This document shows positions 15,901 to 23,211 of a stretch of 33,190 bases of DNA, in pieces. The DNA lies in contig SLJO01000191.1 of assembly GCA_007135095.1 (NCBI GenBank), forward strand, positions 1-33,190, in the 5' to 3' direction. Under the pieces are notes generated by a model. It was not told the origin of the DNA. It worked only from the letters and a program-made list of their open reading frames with translations, and ran no database searches. The stretch comes from Bacteroidales bacterium. Its GTDB lineage: Bacteria; Bacteroidota; Bacteroidia; Bacteroidales; PUMT01. Position numbers and translations under genes: made by a program. Within the stretch, counting starts at the first letter, position 1. The number at the start of each line of letters is the position of its first letter.

Positions 15901-17249
15901 CAGTCAATATCATCGTGCCAGGCATTGATATTCAGAAATTCCGGTTCAGTTACCGTGAAGTTTACCGTAATATAACAGCCTTTGGCATCCCTGATCCGGA
16001 TTGCATAATCATCTGCGCCAAGATCTGAAAAGATGCCGTCTGCCTGCCAGTTTACACCGTCCAGGCTGTATTGATAAGGCGCCTCTCCGCCGCTGCCTTC
16101 TGCCGAAACGCTGCCTGTGCTTTCTCCATGGCACAAAACGTCGGTTTGTGATGTGATATTTCCGCCAAGCGCAGTGGCCGGCTGGGTGATTGTTACAGGA
16201 ACATCAAAACTGCAGCCACCGGCATCAACCACGGTAACAATGTAATTTCCTGCTGCAAGCAATGAAAAGGTACCTGATCCCTGCAAAGTGGTGCCGCCGT
16301 CAAGGCTGTACTGATAAGGTGAGGTCCCGCCGCTGCCTGCAACCGTGACGATGCCGGTGCTTTCTCCATGGCACAAAACGTCGGTTTGTGATTCTACACT
16401 GCCTTCAACGGCAGTTGCGGGCTGAGAAACAGTGTATGCAGGATCAAGTAGCGTTATGCAACCAGGATCACCCGCATTGCGGATCCAGATTTCATAGTTC
16501 CCGGCCGAAAGGCCTTCAAAAAAGCCATTGTCTTCCCATCCTTTTCCGGTGATCCGGTACCGGTAATTTCCCGGGCCACCGGATGGATTGCTTATGGTAA
16601 TAGTGCCGTTATTGCCGCCAAAACAGGAAACACCGGTATGATCAATATCTGCATCGAGATCCGGGTAAACCTCTACCGGTATAACCTGTTCAGATTCACA
16701 CCCCTTCTGGTCGGTAACCCTGTATATAAGATTATAATCACCGGGAATGCCCGAATTAAAAACAGGGTCTTCAATATGAGCATCGTTAAGAAATGCAGCT
16801 CCCGATCCTGTCCACTCATGAACATAACCGCCGTTACCGCCGGCAGGATTACCGGAAAACTGCAAGTCGGTCGCCGGACAGATCCCTGCCGGGTCGGGTG
16901 AAACGAATGACATCAATTCGGCCGGCTCACCCACAGAAATACTGGAGTTAACCTCATGATCATCTGCATCTATAACAACGATAAAGTAATTATTACCCGA
17001 CTTAACCTGGGTAAAGGTATGACTGGTACCGGGAACATCGTACACCTCATCATTCCCTTTGGGACCGCCATACCAGTAATAATAAGGAGCTGTGCCACCG
17101 GATATTACTATGGTAATACTCCCTGAAGCCTCGCCGTAACAATCGGCGGACTGGGAGGTGACCGATTCAATCTGTAACTGCCCGAATGCTGCGTGCAGGG
17201 GAAAAATTGTCAAGAAACATATAAAGAAAAACTGACAAAGTATTCTCAT
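12951..17249 (-). CDS. SprB-repeat surface protein with T9SS type B C-terminal domain
   Basis: A 1432-residue secreted protein. A signal peptide (about 1-24, ending AAFGQ) is followed by roughly 13 SprB-type modules of 75-90 residues, each starting with a C(F/Y/H)G...G motif and containing SGG..PY.YS, a central LxAGxY, and VxDxxGC. A PKD-like segment lies near residues 115-195, two Ig/PKD-like segments near 1190-1345, and the last 85 residues are the gliding-motility-associated CHU_C sorting domain (FTPNGDGVNDMFDI to the C-terminal arginine). The protein should cross the outer membrane through the type IX system and remain on the surface or be released, probably as an adhesin. It is the first gene of an operon with the PorP/SprF-like gene. 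The module array makes it prone to recombination. Confidence 0.95.
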   Translation of the reverse strand: MRILCQFFFICFLTIFPLHAAFGQLQIESVTSQSADCYGEASGSITIVISGGTAPYYYWYGGPKGNDEVYDVPGTSHTFTQVKSGNNYFIVVIDADDHEVNSSISVGEPAELMSFVSPDPAGICPATDLQFSGNPAGGNGGYVHEWTGSGAAFLNDAHIEDPVFNSGIPGDYNLIYRVTDQKGCESEQVIPVEVYPDLDADIDHTGVSCFGGNNGTITISNPSGGPGNYRYRITGKGWEDNGFFEGLSAGNYEIWIRNAGDPGCITLLDPAYTVSQPATAVEGSVESQTDVLCHGESTGIVTVAGSGGTSPYQYSLDGGTTLQGSGTFSLLAAGNYIVTVVDAGGCSFDVPVTITQPATALGGNITSQTDVLCHGESTGSVSAEGSGGEAPYQYSLDGVNWQADGIFSDLGADDYAIRIRDAKGCYITVNFTVTEPEFLNINAWHDDIDCFGDGNGVIYVSAQGGILPLTYRLFHSGVEIDLHASGDPVIFSQLAPGAYNVEVTDANGCITALEDDIILEEPDELTALVNHTNILCAGDTNGLIMIEASGGNGNFEYSVNNGDDFYANDGIFPNLSQGTYNIIVKDGSGCVTSGSQQVTLTEPPAIHPESVVITDASCYGKLDGSIQVTATGGTGILLYSLDNDSYQPAGFFGGLSAGGYTMYVKDESNCIRAFELNNVGQPEKLEVATEVHNIDCYDSGEPGISAVASGGTPPYAVSLYLDGVQVESVTGVAGNQLVYFESLTGNRTDYQVMVDDDNGCGPAISDILSTVVPEELVLELLVTTDLICHGTNEGIIEVGVGGGIAPYRYSLYNDQDDLAGELELEGQASFGQLPAGNYRVEIVDANGCGPLMVENIVIAGPPEIIISHLTISELKCSGDSDGVINIIAAGGTGSLEYSINGGAGFYDSGSFVGLAPGTFDVQVKDESGCIHDAGTFEIISPPELLFGFVDVADIIIGSPNQTGSIAVGMTGGTGPYSYSIDDGTSWQEGNLFGDLAEGEYGILVSDANGCMADTTVYLYETTGITASVITLMPLCHGSADGVITITADIGTEPYEYSIDDGMSLHSSGIFSGLPAGEYQVMVTDADNYVYRQTVLLTEPDPVVVTDMVTPAWCSRFNPDGTGTPDGAVNLTVSGGAGSYSYLWSNGAVTRDIGQLAAGDYSVTITDANNCEVMHAATVGYVNSIEVSLDESPVICHGTGIQLEPVVLTDASSVLYSWTASHGPDPQPVASPTVSPAAPTMYMLSVTDGNNCYDEAQVFVDLHPLQGLSIGNDTLVMQGAQIELEAKGGDFTSYQWAPSTGLSAVSGPVTSAVVMNSTEYFVRAETAEGCEEYAYITINVLIPVEPVSGFTPNGDGVNDMFDITNAGDYPNIVVEVFNRAGQRVFHSKGYSDDRRWDGTYNGRDLPVGTYYFVITLNDGFGTRPITGPVTIIR
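16117..16392 (-). repeat. Near-identical neighbouring SprB modules at DNA level
   Basis: A 36-bp identical segment occurs at 16117-16152 and again at 16357-16392, exactly 240 bp (80 codons) apart, inside the third and fourth SprB modules. Flanking bases are also much more alike than between other modules. This points to a recent duplication or gene conversion that keeps the reading frame. Confidence 0.85.
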
Positions 17250-17697
17250 TAGTATAACTCAGGTTATCAAATTTATATTCAGCTAATTACATTCTGCAGG
17301 CAATTCATATTACGATCTTCCAACCCATAGAACCCCCGGAATCATCACATGCCGGTTTAATGCCTTAATGTGCTGCCCATAAAAACAACAAAACATTGCA
17401 TATTAGAGGCATGTAAAGCGTTTTACGAACTACCCGTAATTAAGTTTCATATAATTTACAAATCTGTTATAATGGAATGATGCAGGCAGCAGGATCGGGG
17501 AAAAGAAGTATGGCAGAGGCATAAACAAGGGTGCCTAAAAGGATGGCATCGTGAGGCATGCGGCCATGAAACAAATCAAGGCAGAGGCGGGCAAATGGGC
17601 AGTCAAAAAGGTGACAGGCGGTATGCCCGGATGGACCCGCAAGTTCTGTCATAGCCTGTCCGGCGGCATCGTCCGGGCCCCGGTGCCGGTGAAAAAG
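17250..17697. other. 448-bp intergenic region between lolE-like and sprB-like genes
   Basis: The half next to the sprB-like start is A/T-rich and carries its candidate promoter (17268-17275). The half next to the permease stop is G/C-richer, with a possible 61-codon minus-strand frame (17467-17652) that resembles nothing I know. I see no RNA gene or clear terminator. Confidence 0.5.
17268..17275 (-). promoter_or_regulatory. Candidate -7 element of the sprB-like operon
   Basis: Minus-strand TAAATTTG matches TAnnTTTG exactly and ends 18 nt before the ATG. A TTG lies 25 nt upstream of it, slightly beyond the usual spacing. The implied leader is short, about 14 nt. Confidence 0.4.
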
Positions 17698-18933
17698 TCA
17701 GAGTTGTTCGGAAACAGCAAAGAACCGCCTGGTGATATATCTTACCGGCACCAGGGCGGCAAAAAAGCCGATGGCAAGAACTGTAAAAAAAACATAGATA
17801 AAATCGGCCAGCTGCAGCTCAACCGGGTAGGCATCAATAATAAAGGTTCCTGCACCATAGAGCTTGATTATGCCAAACTCCATCTGGGCGTAGCTGATCA
17901 GGAATCCCAGCAGTAATCCCCCGAAGGCACCCACTAAAGAAATCATCCATCCCTCGAAAAGGAAGATCCTGCGGATCAGGCTTTCTCCCGCACCCATACT
18001 TTTGAGAACGGCTATATCCTTTTTCTTTTCAATGATAAGCATGGTAAGCGAACCGATAATATTAAAAGAGGCTACAAGCAGAATAAAGCTCAATATTAGA
18101 AAAATCGCCCACTTTTCAGTTTCCATAACCTTGTATAGCCATTCATGCTGCTGGTAGCGGTTCAATACCCTGAACTCATCACCAAGTATGTTCTCTAACT
18201 GCTCAATAACTTCGCTTTCGCGGAAATTATCCTTCAGGCCAAGCTCGATCGAGGAAACTTCATTCCTGTATTCGAGCAAGTCTCTTGCAAAGCTTATTGG
18301 AACAAGAATGTAGCTCATATCGAATTCCTGCTCGACGGAAAAGACCCCTGAGGGGAAGATCAGCTTCCTGTTAAAAGCCTGTTCCGGAATCATTATTGTG
18401 CGGGCCGTACGACGCGGAATGTAGATCTCAAGGGGAGTAATAAAACTCAGCCCCACTCCCAGCACATTTGCCATTCCCCTCCCGATTACAGCGAAATCAT
18501 TATCATATTCATCCCTTAGTTTGAACTCGCCATCCACAATGCTGTGTTCCAATCCGCTATGTTCCACATAATTTTCATCAACGCCTTTCATCGTGGCGAT
18601 ATGTTGCCTGTCACCATACATTAAAAGGGCATTTTCTTCGAGCACCTCGGTAAAATAAAGCAACCCCGGATGATCCTTAACAGCATCAAACCGCTCATCC
18701 CCCTGAACAGTAAATGTCTTGCCCTCAACCAGGCTGATCTCAAGCTCAGGATCAAACACGCTGAACAGGGATTTGATAAGGCTGTCAAAGCCGTTGAAGA
18801 CCGAAAGAATCACGATAAGGGCCATGGTGCCCGTTGCCACCCCAACGACTGAAATGGCAGAAATAATGTTGATCACATTCTGCGATTTTTTCGCAAGCAG
18901 GTAACGTCTGGCTATAAAAAGGGAGAGATCCAA
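17698..18933 (-). CDS. LolC/LolE-family ABC transporter permease
   Basis: A 411-residue inner-membrane permease of the FtsX/MacB superfamily. One N-terminal transmembrane helix (about 22-46) is followed by a large periplasmic domain (about 50-270) and three C-terminal helices near 275-300, 318-345 and 370-395, the four-helix LolC/LolE plan. The opening FIARRYLLAKKSQNVINIISAISVVGV is the family signature. LolCDE-type complexes extract lipoproteins from the inner membrane for transport to the outer membrane; the partner ATPase is not in this window. It is the last gene of the rbfA-methyltransferase-permease series on the minus strand, separated by 233 bp from the methyltransferase. Confidence 0.92.
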   Translation of the reverse strand: MDLSLFIARRYLLAKKSQNVINIISAISVVGVATGTMALIVILSVFNGFDSLIKSLFSVFDPELEISLVEGKTFTVQGDERFDAVKDHPGLLYFTEVLEENALLMYGDRQHIATMKGVDENYVEHSGLEHSIVDGEFKLRDEYDNDFAVIGRGMANVLGVGLSFITPLEIYIPRRTARTIMIPEQAFNRKLIFPSGVFSVEQEFDMSYILVPISFARDLLEYRNEVSSIELGLKDNFRESEVIEQLENILGDEFRVLNRYQQHEWLYKVMETEKWAIFLILSFILLVASFNIIGSLTMLIIEKKKDIAVLKSMGAGESLIRRIFLFEGWMISLVGAFGGLLLGFLISYAQMEFGIIKLYGAGTFIIDAYPVELQLADFIYVFFTVLAIGFFAALVPVRYITRRFFAVSEQL

Positions 18934-19130
18934 TGCTGAAATTTGTATTATATTAAACCAACAGTAAGTGAAATAACGCAGCCAGCCCGCTGCATATTAT
19001 GCCGGGGTTTTCCCCGATCAGAGCCTTCCTCACTGCACCACGGGAAAAGCATGGCCCACAAGGAGTTCCCGCTGCAGGCCGGCTTGCCAGCCGGTAATGC
19101 CTTCCCTGCCTTTTCCGGGCAGTTATCAAT

Positions 19131-19181
19131 TGTCCCTTTGTCATTTGACCGCCTTTTGTCCCTTTGTCATTTGACCGCCTT
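19131..19181 (-). repeat. Exact 25-bp tandem duplication at a gene end
   Basis: The same 25 bases occur at 19131-19155 and 19157-19181, one base apart. The copy at 19157-19181 contains the last four codons (KAVK) and the TGA stop of the methyltransferase; the other copy lies just after the stop. The 3' end of the gene has thus been duplicated in tandem, leaving the protein unchanged. Confidence 0.9.
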
Positions 19182-19973
19182 GACAATCAATCCCGTCCCT
19201 GATGAGTGCTTTTTATACAGGTCCCGGGAATTAAGCAGCATGGCAACGGGAAAAATGACCAGGTAATATAAAGGGAGAACCAGGAAAAATACTTTTCCCA
19301 GATTCAGCATCTTTACCGGATACTTCATTGAAAGCTTCCATGATAACTGTCCGGGTTTCCCGTAAGAATACAGCGATTCTATCCTGCGGAACCCTGCCCT
19401 GCCAAGCTTCTGTTCAATCTCCTCAACCGCGTAGCCATCCCTCACGTGCTCTTCAATAAAGGAGGTATCGCCATTTTTATGTACATCGGAACCACCCTTG
19501 TCTGAAGGAGTCGATATTATAAGGCAGCCGCCTTTTTTCAATGATTTCTGCAGGTTCTCCATCACCAGGACATCCTCCTGTATGTGTTCAAGCACATCAA
19601 CACAGAGGATCAGGTCATATGCATCGGGTTCCACGAAAGTGGTCAGATCAGCTTTTTCGAAAACGATTTTCGACCCATGGCCGTCACTTCGGAAAAAACG
19701 GTTGCAGATCTCTATCTCCTCCTCCTTGACATCAATACCTTTTACCGTGAAATTACCACTGAGTTTCGACACATAATGAACATACTGGCCAAAGCCGGAT
19801 CCGGCATCCAGAACAGAGGCATCGGGGGTGGCAAACCGGGCCCATTTCCTTATTTCCTTTCTTATGTACCAGGACCTCAGCAACAGCAGGTTCAGCAGCC
19901 TGAAGAAAACCACTCGTCCCCCCTTGCTTCTGAAGATCCTGCCGGCCTGTCTCTTTATCGGGTCATAGTGCAT
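19167..19973 (-). CDS. Class I SAM-dependent methyltransferase with a C-terminal membrane segment
   Basis: A 268-residue protein with a Rossmann-type methyltransferase domain (about 35-210): SAM-binding motif I VLDAGSGFGQY at 54-64, an acidic residue ending strand 2 (GIDV), and the DVLEHIQED motif typical of UbiE/Methyltransf_11 proteins. After the domain there is a hydrophobic stretch, VFFLVLPLYYLVIFPVAMLL, near 226-247, so the enzyme probably attaches to the membrane and may act on a lipid or lipid-linked substrate; the substrate is unknown. It lies between rbfA (121 bp upstream) and the LolC/LolE-like permease. Its 3' end carries a 25-bp tandem duplication. Confidence 0.85.
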   Translation of the reverse strand: MHYDPIKRQAGRIFRSKGGRVVFFRLLNLLLLRSWYIRKEIRKWARFATPDASVLDAGSGFGQYVHYVSKLSGNFTVKGIDVKEEEIEICNRFFRSDGHGSKIVFEKADLTTFVEPDAYDLILCVDVLEHIQEDVLVMENLQKSLKKGGCLIISTPSDKGGSDVHKNGDTSFIEEHVRDGYAVEEIEQKLGRAGFRRIESLYSYGKPGQLSWKLSMKYPVKMLNLGKVFFLVLPLYYLVIFPVAMLLNSRDLYKKHSSGTGLIVKAVK

Positions 19974-20094
19974 AATTTCGGGTCATGTCTGGGGGAAATT
20001 TGTGTATTTCAGATCCACGGATCATCATGTTTATGTCTTTTGTGTTACGCGGCATCATGCTCCCCTGACAGGAATAAAATGCGCTGTTCACGGA

Positions 20095-20433
20095 TCATGA
20101 TTTAAGCAGATCATCGATCCTTTTGGCATAATCGATACTGTCATCAATAAAAAACTGTAATTCCGGCACCTGCCGGAGCTGATTTTTAACCCTTCTGCCA
20201 AGCTCGTGCCTCAGGGTTCTGGACTGTGCATTGACCAATTCAAAGAGATCCTGCTTCCTCTCGGGAGGGAACAGGCTGACATGCACCCTTGCCACACCCA
20301 GGTCAGGGGTAACCCTTACCATCGTGACCGATATCATGCCCCCGTTAAACAGGGTATTCATCTGCTTTTGAAAGATATCGGCCAGCTCCTTTTGTATCAG
20401 CCTTGACACCTTGCTTTGCCTTTGTGATTCCAT
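20095..20433 (-). CDS. rbfA: Ribosome-binding factor A
   Basis: A 112-residue single KH-like domain protein that binds the 30S subunit and aids late 16S rRNA maturation, especially in the cold. The opening MESQRQSKVSRLIQKELADIFQ, the central segment SVTMVRVTPDLGVARVHVSLFP and the C-terminal VPELQFFIDDSIDYAKRIDDLL match RbfA throughout, and the length is normal. It is first of the leftward series rbfA, methyltransferase, permease. An exact -7 element lies about 41 bp upstream of its start. Confidence 0.96.
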   Translation of the reverse strand: MESQRQSKVSRLIQKELADIFQKQMNTLFNGGMISVTMVRVTPDLGVARVHVSLFPPERKQDLFELVNAQSRTLRHELGRRVKNQLRQVPELQFFIDDSIDYAKRIDDLLKS

Positions 20434-20474
20434 GGATTTTAATTTTTGGAAAAATAATTTACCAAAACTTAATG

Positions 20475-20482
20475 CAAAGATA
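20475..20482 (-). promoter_or_regulatory. Candidate -7 element of rbfA
   Basis: Minus-strand TATCTTTG is an exact TAnnTTTG match 41 bp before the rbfA ATG. No good -33 TTG is seen; a TGTG lies near the right distance. Confidence 0.4.
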
Positions 20483-20659
20483 ACCCGAATATCTTAAAAT
20501 ACACAGCTCCCGGGGCACTCATATGACCGCCCGGGTTACTGCGGATCTTTCACAGGTATGGGCGAAAATTACGTTACCCCTTTATGCACTCCCTCAGGCA
20601 GAATATGCCGCCCCGGCAAGGTCATGAAAACTTTTATGCTGTCATTTGCCAACATTTAT

Positions 20660-20667
20660 TAATTTTG
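20660..20667 (+). promoter_or_regulatory. Candidate -7 element of trpS
   Basis: TAATTTTG is an exact TAnnTTTG match, but 213 nt before the trpS ATG. The nearest upstream TTTG (20645-20648) is too close to be its -33 partner. It is tentative. Confidence 0.3.
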
Positions 20668-20880
20668 CAAGACTTTAACCGAATACCTGCTACTTGCCGG
20701 GAGGGATTTAAGCATGGATCCCCATCATACTGAAGGTTCACAAAATATTATGAATGGCACCTGAAATATATCGCAAATTGAGATGTTAACTGCATGTGAG
20801 ATCAGCTGAGGCCAATAAAACAGGGGGGCCAGGGAGCCGGCAAAGTGCAGGGCGGGATAAAAAAATATAAAACTTTTAAA

Positions 20881-21870
20881 ATGGATATAGTTGTAAGCGG
20901 CATACGGTCAACGGGAAACCTGCATCTGGGAAATTATTTCGGAGCCCTTAGAAACTTTGCGCGGATGCAGCATGAAAACAGGTGCTTTTTCTTTATAGCC
21001 GATTATCACTCCCTGACCACCCATCCCATACCGGCCGACCTGCACGGCAACGTGAAGCATGTTCTGGCCGAATACCTTGCCTGCGGCATAGACCCGCTGG
21101 CAGCCACCATTTATCTGCAGAGTGATGTCCCGGAAGTAACCGAGCTTTATCTTTTACTCAACATGATATCCTATACAGGAGAGCTGGAGAGAACCACCAC
21201 ATTCAAGGATAAGGTCAGGAACCAGCCTGACAATGTCAATGCGGGGCTTCTCACCTATCCGGTGCTTATGGCCGCCGATATAATAATACACAAGGCCACC
21301 AGGGTCCCCGTTGGAAAGGACCAGCAGCCCCACCTTGAGATAACACGCAAGCTGGCACGCCGGTTCAACACACTCTACAAATCGGAATGCTTTCCCGAAC
21401 CGGAGGCCTATAACTTCGGAGAAAAGCTGGTCAAGATACCCGGGCTCGATGGCAGCGGGAAAATGGGCAAGTCGGAAGGAAATGCCGTATATCTTGCAGA
21501 CGATGAAAAGACCATCCGCAAAAAGGTCATGAGAGCCGTCACAGACAGCGGGCCCTCCGCTCCCGGCCAGAAGATGAGCGAACCTGTAAGGAACCTTTTC
21601 ACCATAATGGGTTTTGTTTCCCAGCCAGGCACCGTGCAGCATTTTAAGGATCAGTATGATGACTGCACCATACGGTATGGCGATCTGAAAAAGCAGCTTG
21701 CAGAGGATTTGATTATCTTCATCCGGCCAATAAGAAGCAGGATTGAAGATATGCTTGCAAACGAAGCCTACCTCGCCAGGGTAGCAGCGGAAGGGGCTGA
21801 AAAAGCCCGTGCCAGTGCAGCACAGACTATAAAGGAAGTACGCGAACTGATAGGATTCAAGCCATTTTAG
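20881..21870 (+). CDS. trpS: Tryptophanyl-tRNA synthetase
   Basis: Class Ic synthetase that charges tRNA-Trp. The 329-residue protein begins MDIVVSGIRSTGNLHLGNYFGAL, where GNLHLGN is the HIGH-type motif; the KMSKS motif is KMGKSEGN. The conserved adenylate and tryptophan pocket sequences (ADYHSLTTH, LTYPVLMAADI) are present, and length is normal for bacterial TrpRS. The ATG at 20881 starts the conserved protein; a GTG at 20845 would add twelve poorly conserved residues. It is a single gene after a long upstream region, convergent with the zupT-like gene 91 bp away. Confidence 0.96.
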   Translation: MDIVVSGIRSTGNLHLGNYFGALRNFARMQHENRCFFFIADYHSLTTHPIPADLHGNVKHVLAEYLACGIDPLAATIYLQSDVPEVTELYLLLNMISYTGELERTTTFKDKVRNQPDNVNAGLLTYPVLMAADIIIHKATRVPVGKDQQPHLEITRKLARRFNTLYKSECFPEPEAYNFGEKLVKIPGLDGSGKMGKSEGNAVYLADDEKTIRKKVMRAVTDSGPSAPGQKMSEPVRNLFTIMGFVSQPGTVQHFKDQYDDCTIRYGDLKKQLAEDLIIFIRPIRSRIEDMLANEAYLARVAAEGAEKARASAAQTIKEVRELIGFKPF

Positions 21871-21961
21871 TACTTCCGGGTCTGCGATCCGTTCCCTGTT
21901 ATTCTATTTAATAAATCCGGGAGGCTCTTGCTGCCGGGCGGTAAAAACTGGTTCCTGCCTT

Positions 21962-22948
21962 TTACATCAGCAGGATAAGCGAGACCCCCATTACAGCCAT
22001 CCCGGCAATCAGCCCGTAGATTGAAAGGTGATGTTCGCCATATTCACGTGCCGCAGGCAACAGTTCGTCGAGGGAAATAAACACCATTATTCCCGCCACA
22101 CTGGCAAAGACGATCCCGAAGACTGTATCATTGAGATAAGGCAAAAGGATCAGCCAGCCGATCAGTGCTCCCACCGGTTCGGCCAGTCCCGACAAAAATG
22201 ACCATTTGAATGCCTTTTTGCGGCTCCCGGTGGCGTAGTAAATCGGCACCGAAATTGCAATGCCCTCGGGAATATTATGAATGGCAATTGCTATTGCAAT
22301 AGGTATCCCGATAGAAAGATCCGTCAGCGCCGCAATGAAAGTTGCCAGCCCCTCGGGGAAATTATGTATCGCAATGGCAAGGGCAGAGAACATGCCCATG
22401 CGCATCAGCCTTTTATTCTTATGTTTTTCACTTTCAGGCTCGCGGGGATGCTTTCCATCCTTACCATAAATCTTTTGCCTGAAATTATCGCCGGCTTTCA
22501 TTTCCCTCGCTGCTAAATCCGTCTCCCGGGCTGCCGCCCCGGCATCTCCCCGGGATCCTTCCCGGGCTTTAATAAGCTCCATTTCATCAACTGCTTCCCT
22601 CACATCTTCCACCTTGCGGATTTCGTGGGGGTTTTCTGCCGAAGGGACAAGCCTGTCGATAACGGCAATAAACAATATGCCGCCGAAAAAACCTGCCATG
22701 GTAATCCAGTTTCCCCCTGCAAGGCCATGCTCGGCGACAAGGGTTTCCCTTGCCTTGAAAAATATTTCCACCAGGGAAACATATATCATGACCCCTGCCG
22801 AGAATCCGAGTGCCACGGCAAGGAAGCGGGTATTTGTGGTTTTTGCGAAAAAGGCAATGGCACTTCCAATCCCGGTAGACAGACCGGCAAAAAGTGTCAG
22901 TGCGAATGCTATCAGCACTTCCTGCGAAAACATGTCGGGAACGTCCAT
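21962..22948 (-). CDS. zupT: ZIP-family metal transporter, ZupT-like
   Basis: An inner-membrane importer of Zn2+ and other divalent metals. The 328-residue protein has eight predicted helices and the two ZIP metal-binding motifs, HNFPEGLA at 195-202 and HNIPEGIA at 224-231, followed by E257 in SGLAEPVGA. The last 130 residues closely follow the E. coli ZupT pattern. It is about 70 residues longer than that 257-residue protein because the loop between helices 3 and 4 (about 104-180) is enlarged, very charged, and poor in His, so it is not the usual His-rich metal-sensing loop. The gene stands alone, downstream of the hybrid kinase on the same strand but 263 bp away. Confidence 0.93.
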   Translation of the reverse strand: MDVPDMFSQEVLIAFALTLFAGLSTGIGSAIAFFAKTTNTRFLAVALGFSAGVMIYVSLVEIFFKARETLVAEHGLAGGNWITMAGFFGGILFIAVIDRLVPSAENPHEIRKVEDVREAVDEMELIKAREGSRGDAGAAARETDLAAREMKAGDNFRQKIYGKDGKHPREPESEKHKNKRLMRMGMFSALAIAIHNFPEGLATFIAALTDLSIGIPIAIAIAIHNIPEGIAISVPIYYATGSRKKAFKWSFLSGLAEPVGALIGWLILLPYLNDTVFGIVFASVAGIMVFISLDELLPAAREYGEHHLSIYGLIAGMAVMGVSLILLM

Positions 22949-22968
22949 TGGAGGTATTAAAAGTTTGT

Positions 22969-22976
22969 CAAATATA
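22969..22976 (-). promoter_or_regulatory. Candidate -7 element of the zupT-like gene
   Basis: Minus-strand TATATTTG matches TAnnTTTG exactly, 20 bp before the ATG. No good -33 TTG was found at the usual distance. A Zur-type operator could not be recognised. Confidence 0.38.
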
Positions 22977-23052
22977 TCAAATTTTTTTCGCCGACTTTAC
23001 AGACTGACCGATGAAAAAATTTTATGGCAAATCCTCATCGATCCTTAAATAC

Positions 23053-23084
23053 CATTGAAGCATTACTGGCATAATGATTCAATG
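23053..23084 (-). repeat. Long inverted repeat downstream of the hybrid kinase gene
   Basis: CATTGAAGCATTA (23053-23065) and TAATGATTCAATG (23072-23084) pair over 13 positions with a single mismatch and a 6-nt loop. It lies about 130 nt after the kinase stop and about 105 nt before the zupT-like start. There is no T-run next to it on the minus strand, so it is either a non-canonical terminator, an mRNA 3'-end stem, or a protein-binding dyad. Confidence 0.5.
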
Positions 23085-23211
23085 AATTCATGAGCATTAA
23101 CCCTGTGATTGAATAAGAATGTCATTGAAAGTAAGGATTTTTATAATGACAGGAACAGGTTAAGGCGGAGCGGTGATAAACGTAGTTCAGTGAATTTTCA
23201 GGTAATCTTTT

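Larger units (their letters stand above)
20434..20880. other. 447-bp divergent intergenic region between rbfA and trpS
   Basis: It holds the candidate rbfA -7 element (20475-20482) and a TAATTTTG element for trpS (20660-20667). That would give trpS a leader of about 200 nt. A 16-codon frame at 20714-20764 contains no Trp codon, so it is not a trp-type leader peptide. I recognise no tRNA, riboswitch or strong terminator. Confidence 0.5.

Noticed and set aside
17467-17652. 61-codon minus-strand frame after the permease gene
   Set aside because: It has a hydrophobic C-terminus, but no recognisable family, no good start context, and mixed composition; not enough to call a gene.
18953-19186. 77-codon minus-strand frame over the 25-bp tandem repeat
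   Set aside because: It exists only because the repeat is read in another frame; it overlaps the methyltransferase end and looks non-coding.
20638-20670. Sigma-54 -24/-12 promoter (minus strand TGGCA...GCA)
   Set aside because: The GG-to-GC spacing is 9 instead of the required 10 bases.
20714-20764. 16-codon frame upstream of trpS as a leader peptide
   Set aside because: It contains no Trp codon and no attenuator structure follows it.
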